This document shows, in pieces, positions 57,201 to 64,000 of a stretch of DNA of 64,000 nt. The DNA comes from Steinernema hermaphroditum (Eukaryota > Nematoda > Chromadorea > Rhabditida > Steinernematidae). The stretch covers positions 18,328,285-18,392,284 of the forward strand of contig CM059625.1 in assembly GCA_030435675.1 (NCBI GenBank), given 5' to 3'. The notes under the pieces were generated by a model. It did no database searches. It was not told the DNA's origin and saw only the letters and a list, made by a program, of their open reading frames with translations. Made by a program: the position numbers and the translations under genes. How positions within the stretch are numbered: position 1 is the first letter of the stretch; every line of letters starts with the position of its first letter.

Positions 57201-60200
57201 CTTAGGCTTAGGCTTAGGCTTAGGCTTAGGCTTAGGCTTAGGCTTAGGCTTAGGCTTAGGCTTAGGCTTAGGCTTAGGCTTAGGCTTAGGCTTAGGCTTA
57301 GGCTTAGGCTTAGGCTTAGGCTTAGGCTTAGGCTTAGGCTTAGGCTTAGGCTTAGGCTTAGGCTTAGGCTTAGGCTTAGGCTTAGGCTTAGGCTTAGGCT
57401 TAGGCTTAGGCTTAGGCTTAGGCTTAGGCTTAGGCTTAGGCTTAGGCTTAGGCTTAGGCTTAGGCTTAGGCTTAGGCTTAGGCTTAGGCTTAGGCTTAGG
57501 CTTAGGCTTAGGCTTAGGCTTAGGCTTAGGCTTAGGCTTAGGCTTAGGCTTAGGCTTAGGCTTAGGCTTAGGCTTAGGCTTAGGCTTAGGCTTAGGCTTA
57601 GGCTTAGGCTTAGGCTTAGGCTTAGGCTTAGGCTTAGGCTTAGGCTTAGGCTTAGGCTTAGGCTTAGGCTTAGGCTTAGGCTTAGGCTTAGGCTTAGGCT
57701 TAGGCTTAGGCTTAGGCTTAGGCTTAGGCTTAGGCTTAGGCTTAGGCTTAGGCTTAGGCTTAGGCTTAGGCTTAGGCTTAGGCTTAGGCTTAGGCTTAGG
57801 CTTAGGCTTAGGCTTAGGCTTAGGCTTAGGCTTAGGCTTAGGCTTAGGCTTAGGCTTAGGCTTAGGCTTAGGCTTAGGCTTAGGCTTAGGCTTAGGCTTA
57901 GGCTTAGGCTTAGGCTTAGGCTTAGGCTTAGGCTTAGGCTTAGGCTTAGGCTTAGGCTTAGGCTTAGGCTTAGGCTTAGGCTTAGGCTTAGGCTTAGGCT
58001 TAGGCTTAGGCTTAGGCTTAGGCTTAGGCTTAGGCTTAGGCTTAGGCTTAGGCTTAGGCTTAGGCTTAGGCTTAGGCTTAGGCTTAGGCTTAGGCTTAGG
58101 CTTAGGCTTAGGCTTAGGCTTAGGCTTAGGCTTAGGCTTAGGCTTAGGCTTAGGCTTAGGCTTAGGCTTAGGCTTAGGCTTAGGCTTAGGCTTAGGCTTA
58201 GGCTTAGGCTTAGGCTTAGGCTTAGGCTTAGGCTTAGGCTTAGGCTTAGGCTTAGGCTTAGGCTTAGGCTTAGGCTTAGGCTTAGGCTTAGGCTTAGGCT
58301 TAGGCTTAGGCTTAGGCTTAGGCTTAGGCTTAGGCTTAGGCTTAGGCTTAGGCTTAGGCTTAGGCTTAGGCTTAGGCTTAGGCTTAGGCTTAGGCTTAGG
58401 CTTAGGCTTAGGCTTAGGCTTAGGCTTAGGCTTAGGCTTAGGCTTAGGCTTAGGCTTAGGCTTAGGCTTAGGCTTAGGCTTAGGCTTAGGCTTAGGCTTA
58501 GGCTTAGGCTTAGGCTTAGGCTTAGGCTTAGGCTTAGGCTTAGGCTTAGGCTTAGGCTTAGGCTTAGGCTTAGGCTTAGGCTTAGGCTTAGGCTTAGGCT
58601 TAGGCTTAGGCTTAGGCTTAGGCTTAGGCTTAGGCTTAGGCTTAGGCTTAGGCTTAGGCTTAGGCTTAGGCTTAGGCTTAGGCTTAGGCTTAGGCTTAGG
58701 CTTAGGCTTAGGCTTAGGCTTAGGCTTAGGCTTAGGCTTAGGCTTAGGCTTAGGCTTAGGCTTAGGCTTAGGCTTAGGCTTAGGCTTAGGGCTTAGGCTT
58801 AGGCTTAGGCTTAGGCTTAGGCTTAGGCTTAGGCTTAGGCTTAGGCTTAGGCTTAGGCTTAGGCTTAGGCTTAGGCTTAGGCTTAGGCTTAGGCTTAGGC
58901 TTAGGCTTAGGCTTAGGCTTAGGCTTAGGCTTAGGCTTAGGCTTAGGCTTAGGCTTAGGCTTAGGCTTAGGCTTAGGCTTAGGCTTAGGCTTAGGCTTAG
59001 GCTTAGGCTTAGGCTTAGGCTTAGGCTTAGGCTTAGGCTTAGGCTTAGGCTTAGGCTTAGGCTTAGGCTTAGGCTTAGGCTTAGGCTTAGGCTTAGGCTT
59101 AGGCTTAGGCTTAGGCTTAGGCTTAGGCTTAGGCTTAGGCTTAGGCTTAGGCTTAGGCTTAGGCTTAGGCTTAGGCTTAGGCTTAGGCTTAGGCTTAGGC
59201 TTAGGCTTAGGCTTAGGCTTAGGCTTAGGCTTAGGCTTAGGCTTAGGCTTAGGCTTAGGCTTAGGCTTAGGCTTAGGCTTAGGCTTAGGCTTAGGCTTAG
59301 GCTTAGGCTTAGGCTTAGGCTTAGGCTTAGGCTTAGGCTTAGGCTTAGGCTTAGGCTTAGGCTTAGGCTTAGGCTTAGGCTTAGGCTTAGGCTTAGGCTT
59401 AGGCTTAGGCTTAGGCTTAGGCTTAGGCTTAGGCTTAGGCTTAGGCTTAGGCTTAGGCTTAGGCTTAGGCTTAGGCTTAGGCTTAGGCTTAGGCTTAGGC
59501 TTAGGCTTAGGCTTAGGCTTAGGCTTAGGCTTAGGCTTAGGCTTAGGCTTAGGCTTAGGCTTAGGCTTAGGCTTAGGCTTAGGCTTAGGCTTAGGCTTAG
59601 GCTTAGGCTTAGGCTTAGGCTTAGGCTTAGGCTTAGGCTTAGGCTTAGGCTTAGGCTTAGGCTTAGGCTTAGGCTTAGGCTTAGGCTTAGGCTTAGGCTT
59701 AGGCTTAGGCTTAGGCTTAGGCTTAGGCTTAGGCTTAGGCTTAGGCTTAGGCTTAGGCTTAGGCTTAGGCTTAGGCTTAGGCTTAGGCTTAGGCTTAGGC
59801 TTAGGCTTAGGCTTAGGCTTAGGCTTAGGCTTAGGCTTAGGCTTAGGCTTAGGCTTAGGCTTAGGCTTAGGCTTAGGCTTAGGCTTAGGCTTAGGCTTAG
59901 GCTTAGGCTTAGGCTTAGGCTTAGGCTTAGGCTTAGGCTTAGGCTTAGGCTTAGGCTTAGGCTTAGGCTTAGGCTTAGGCTTAGGCTTAGGCTTAGGCTT
60001 AGGCTTAGGCTTAGGCTTAGGCTTAGGCTTAGGCTTAGGCTTAGGCTTAGGCTTAGGCTTAGGCTTAGGCTTAGGCTTAGGCTTAGGCTTAGGCTTAGGC
60101 TTAGGCTTAGGCTTAGGCTTAGGCTTAGGCTTAGGCTTAGGCTTAGGCTTAGGCTTAGGCTTAGGCTTAGGCTTAGGCTTAGGCTTAGGCTTAGGCTTAG

Positions 60201-63200
60201 GCTTAGGCTTAGGCTTAGGCTTAGGCTTAGGCTTAGGCTTAGGCTTAGGCTTAGGCTTAGGCTTAGGCTTAGGCTTAGGCTTAGGCTTAGGCTTAGGCTT
60301 AGGCTTAGGCTTAGGCTTAGGCTTAGGCTTAGGCTTAGGCTTAGGCTTAGGCTTAGGCTTAGGCTTAGGCTTAGGCTTAGGCTTAGGCTTAGGCTTAGGC
60401 TTAGGCTTAGGCTTAGGCTTAGGCTTAGGCTTAGGCTTAGGCTTAGGCTTAGGCTTAGGCTTAGGCTTAGGCTTAGGCTTAGGCTTAGGCTTAGGCTTAG
60501 GCTTAGGCTTAGGCTTAGGCTTAGGCTTAGGCTTAGGCTTAGGCTTAGGCTTAGGCTTAGGCTTAGGCTTAGGCTTAGGCTTAGGCTTAGGCTTAGGCTT
60601 AGGCTTAGGCTTAGGCTTAGGCTTAGGCTTAGGCTTAGGCTTAGGCTTAGGCTTAGGCTTAGGCTTAGGCTTAGGCTTAGGCTTAGGCTTAGGCTTAGGC
60701 TTAGGCTTAGGCTTAGGCTTAGGCTTAGGCTTAGGCTTAGGCTTAGGCTTAGGCTTAGGCTTAGGCTTAGGCTTAGGCTTAGGCTTAGGCTTAGGCTTAG
60801 GCTTAGGCTTAGGCTTAGGCTTAGGCTTAGGCTTAGGCTTAGGCTTAGGCTTAGGCTTAGGCTTAGGCTTAGGCTTAGGCTTAGGCTTAGGCTTAGGCTT
60901 AGGCTTAGGCTTAGGCTTAGGCTTAGGCTTAGGCTTAGGCTTAGGCTTAGGCTTAGGCTTAGGCTTAGGCTTAGGCTTAGGCTTAGGCTTAGGCTTAGGC
61001 TTAGGCTTAGGCTTAGGCTTAGGCTTAGGCTTAGGCTTAGGCTTAGGCTTAGGCTTAGGCTTAGGCTTAGGCTTAGGCTTAGGCTTAGGCTTAGGCTTAG
61101 GCTTAGGCTTAGGCTTAGGCTTAGGCTTAGGCTTAGGCTTAGGCTTAGGCTTAGGCTTAGGCTTAGGCTTAGGCTTAGGCTTAGGCTTAGGCTTAGGCTT
61201 AGGCTTAGGCTTAGGCTTAGGCTTAGGCTTAGGCTTAGGCTTAGGCTTAGGCTTAGGCTTAGGCTTAGGCTTAGGCTTAGGCTTAGGCTTAGGCTTAGGC
61301 TTAGGCTTAGGCTTAGGCTTAGGCTTAGGCTTAGGCTTAGGCTTAGGCTTAGGCTTAGGCTTAGGCTTAGGCTTAGGCTTAGGCTTAGGCTTAGGCTTAG
61401 GCTTAGGCTTAGGCTTAGGCTTAGGCTTAGGCTTAGGCTTAGGCTTAGGCTTAGGCTTAGGCTTAGGCTTAGGCTTAGGCTTAGGCTTAGGCTTAGGCTT
61501 AGGCTTAGGCTTAGGCTTAGGCTTAGGCTTAGGCTTAGGCTTAGGCTTAGGCTTAGGCTTAGGCTTAGGCTTAGGCTTAGGCTTAGGCTTAGGCTTAGGC
61601 TTAGGCTTAGGCTTAGGCTTAGGCTTAGGCTTAGGCTTAGGCTTAGGCTTAGGCTTAGGCTTAGGCTTAGGCTTAGGCTTAGGCTTAGGCTTAGGCTTAG
61701 GCTTAGGCTTAGGCTTAGGCTTAGGCTTAGGCTTAGGCTTAGGCTTAGGCTTAGGCTTAGGCTTAGGCTTAGGCTTAGGCTTAGGCTTAGGCTTAGGCTT
61801 AGGCTTAGGCTTAGGCTTAGGCTTAGGCTTAGGCTTAGGCTTAGGCTTAGGCTTAGGCTTAGGCTTAGGCTTAGGCTTAGGCTTAGGCTTAGGCTTAGGC
61901 TTAGGCTTAGGCTTAGGCTTAGGCTTAGGCTTAGGCTTAGGCTTAGGCTTAGGCTTAGGCTTAGGCTTAGGCTTAGGCTTAGGCTTAGGCTTAGGCTTAG
62001 GCTTAGGCTTAGGCTTAGGCTTAGGCTTAGGCTTAGGCTTAGGCTTAGGCTTAGGCTTAGGCTTAGGCTTAGGCTTAGGCTTAGGCTTAGGCTTAGGCTT
62101 AGGCTTAGGCTTAGGCTTAGGCTTAGGCTTAGGCTTAGGCTTAGGCTTAGGCTTAGGCTTAGGCTTAGGCTTAGGCTTAGGCTTAGGCTTAGGCTTAGGC
62201 TTAGGCTTAGGCTTAGGCTTAGGCTTAGGCTTAGGCTTAGGCTTAGGCTTAGGCTTAGGCTTAGGCTTAGGCTTAGGCTTAGGCTTAGGCTTAGGCTTAG
62301 GCTTAGGCTTAGGCTTAGGCTTAGGCTTAGGCTTAGGCTTAGGCTTAGGCTTAGGCTTAGGCTTAGGCTTAGGCTTTAGGCTTAGGCTTAGGCTTAGGCT
62401 TAGGCTTAGGCTTAGGCTTAGGCTTAGGCTTAGGCTTAGGCTTAGGCTTAGGCTTAGGCTTAGGCTTAGGCTTAGGCTTAGGCTTAGGCTTAGGCTTAGG
62501 CTTAGGCTTAGGCTTAGGCTTAGGCTTAGGCTTAGGCTTAGGCTTAGGCTTAGGCTTAGGCTTAGGCTTAGGCTTAGGCTTAGGCTTAGGCTTAGGCTTA
62601 GGCTTAGGCTTAGGCTTAGGCTTAGGCTTAGGCTTAGGCTTAGGCTTAGGCTTAGGCTTAGGCTTAGGCTTAGGCTTAGGCTTAGGCTTAGGCTTAGGCT
62701 TAGGCTTAGGCTTAGGCTTAGGCTTAGGCTTAGGCTTAGGCTTAGGCTTAGGCTTAGGCTTAGGCTTAGGCTTAGGCTTAGGCTTAGGCTTAGGCTTAGG
62801 CTTAGGCTTAGGCTTAGGCTTAGGCTTAGGCTTAGGCTTAGGCTTAGGCTTAGGCTTAGGCTTAGGCTTAGGCTTAGGCTTAGGCTTAGGCTTAGGCTTA
62901 GGCTTAGGCTTAGGCTTAGGCTTAGGCTTAGGCTTAGGCTTAGGCTTAGGCTTAGGCTTAGGCTTAGGCTTAGGCTTAGGCTTAGGCTTAGGCTTAGGCT
63001 TAGGCTTAGGCTTAGGCTTAGGCTTAGGCTTAGGCTTAGGCTTAGGCTTAGGCTTAGGCTTAGGCTTAGGCTTAGGCTTAGGCTTAGGCTTAGGCTTAGG
63101 CTTAGGCTTAGGCTTAGGCTTAGGCTTAGGCTTAGGCTTAGGCTTAGGCTTAGGCTTAGGCTTAGGCTTAGGCTTAGGCTTAGGCTTAGGCTTAGGCTTA

Positions 63201-64000
63201 GGCTTAGGCTTAGGCTTAGGCTTAGGCTTAGGCTTAGGCTTAGGCTTAGGCTTAGGCTTAGGCTTAGGCTTAGGCTTAGGCTTAGGCTTAGGCTTAGGCT
63301 TAGGCTTAGGCTTAGGCTTAGGCTTAGGCTTAGGCTTAGGCTTAGGCTTAGGCTTAGGCTTAGGCTTAGGCTTAGGCTTAGGCTTAGGCTTAGGCTTAGG
63401 CTTAGGCTTAGGCTTAGGCTTAGGCTTAGGCTTAGGCTTAGGCTTAGGCTTAGGCTTAGGCTTAGGCTTAGGCTTAGGCTTAGGCTTAGGCTTAGGCTTA
63501 GGCTTAGGCTTAGGCTTAGGCTTAGGCTTAGGCTTAGGCTTAGGCTTAGGCTTAGGCTTAGGCTTAGGCTTAGGCTTAGGCTTAGGCTTAGGCTTAGGCT
63601 TAGGCTTAGGCTTAGGCTTAGGCTTAGGCTTAGGCTTAGGCTTAGGCTTAGGCTTAGGCTTAGGCTTAGGCTTAGGCTTAGGCTTAGGCTTAGGCTTAGG
63701 CTTAGGCTTAGGCTTAGGCTTAGGCTTAGGCTTAGGCTTAGGCTTAGGCTTAGGCTTAGGCTTAGGCTTAGGCTTAGGCTTAGGCTTAGGCTTAGGCTTA
63801 GGCTTAGGCTTAGGCTTAGGCTTAGGCTTAGGCTTAGGCTTAGGCTTAGGCTTAGGCTTAGGCTTAGGCTTAGGCTTAGGCTTAGGCTTAGGCTTAGGCT
63901 TAGGCTTAGGCTTAGGCTTAGCTTAGGCTTAGGCTTAGGCTTAGGCTTAGGCTTAGGCTTAGGCTTAGGCTTAGGCTTAGGCTTAGGCTTAGGCTTAGGC
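54277..64000 (+). repeat. Telomere, (TTAGGC)n array
   Basis: About 9.7 kb (roughly 1,620 units) of the nematode telomere hexamer TTAGGC reaching the window edge. Orientation is G-rich strand 5'->3' toward the right, as expected for the right end of a chromosome. The array is nearly perfect. I see only isolated variants: TTAGGT at 54289, TTTAGGC at about 54625, 55317 and 62375, TTAGGGC at about 54722 and 58786, and a shortened TTAGC at about 63918. The junction with unique DNA is abrupt, right after GGAATTC at 54270-54276. Telomerase adds this repeat and shelterin-like and single-strand-binding proteins coat it. A few single-base variants may be sequencing errors. Long open frames across it (Leu-Arg repeats) are artefacts. 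Confidence 0.99.

Noticed and set aside
54277..64000. Regular short repeats resembling a CRISPR array
   Set aside because: The unit is 6 bp with no spacers; this is a nematode telomere in a eukaryotic genome.

Overview
This is the right-hand end of a nematode chromosome. From 54277 to the last base the window is an uninterrupted (TTAGGC)n array, the nematode telomere repeat, with the G-rich strand running 5'->3' toward the window edge as it does at a true right telomere. Everything to the left is gene-dense eukaryotic DNA. Introns are very short (mostly about 36-50 nt, GT..AG), several start codons sit just after a polypyrimidine-AG (likely spliced-leader acceptors), and the orthologues fit a rhabditid-type nematode. 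Many 3' splice sites are not the strict TTTTCAG of Caenorhabditis, so I do not name a genus. Gene models were spliced by eye from exon homology, reading frame and GT/AG signals.

Layout. 0.6-4 kb (+): an unrecognised many-exon gene, then the ciliary transition-zone gene B9D2/mksr-2. 4-7.2 kb: dispersed repeats. 7.2-14.5 kb (-): a five-knuckle CNBP-type zinc-finger gene, an unrecognised type I membrane glycoprotein, a small secreted protein and a larger cysteine-rich secreted protein. 16.4-17.7 kb: a decayed mariner element with intact inverted ends. 17.8-24.2 kb (-): a long non-classical cadherin. 25-28.5 kb (-): ABHD14-like hydrolase, AIMP2-like multisynthetase-complex protein and WBP11 splicing factor in a tight head-to-tail row that may be an operon. 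29-30.4 kb: two repeat copies around a pseudogene-like scrap. 31.2-40.9 kb (+): the complete L-type voltage-gated calcium channel alpha-1 subunit (egl-19). 43.7-52.2 kb (+): MINDY deubiquitinase, TBK1/IKK-epsilon-type kinase (ikke-1-like), makorin E3 ligase (lep-2) and a SPIN90/Dip1-type Arp2/3 regulator. 52.5-54.2 kb: subtelomere with one dispersed repeat and a broken Helitron that stops just before the telomere.

The genes are mostly independent housekeeping or neuromuscular functions. Candidate co-transcribed pairs, judged only from spacing, are AIMP2/ABHD14 (93 bp apart) and lep-2/SPIN90-like (211 bp apart). The most notable features are the sharp junction between a truncated Helitron and about 9.7 kb of telomere repeat, and single-copy conserved genes lying within a few kb of the chromosome end. 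I did not find evidence for a wholly new biological system.
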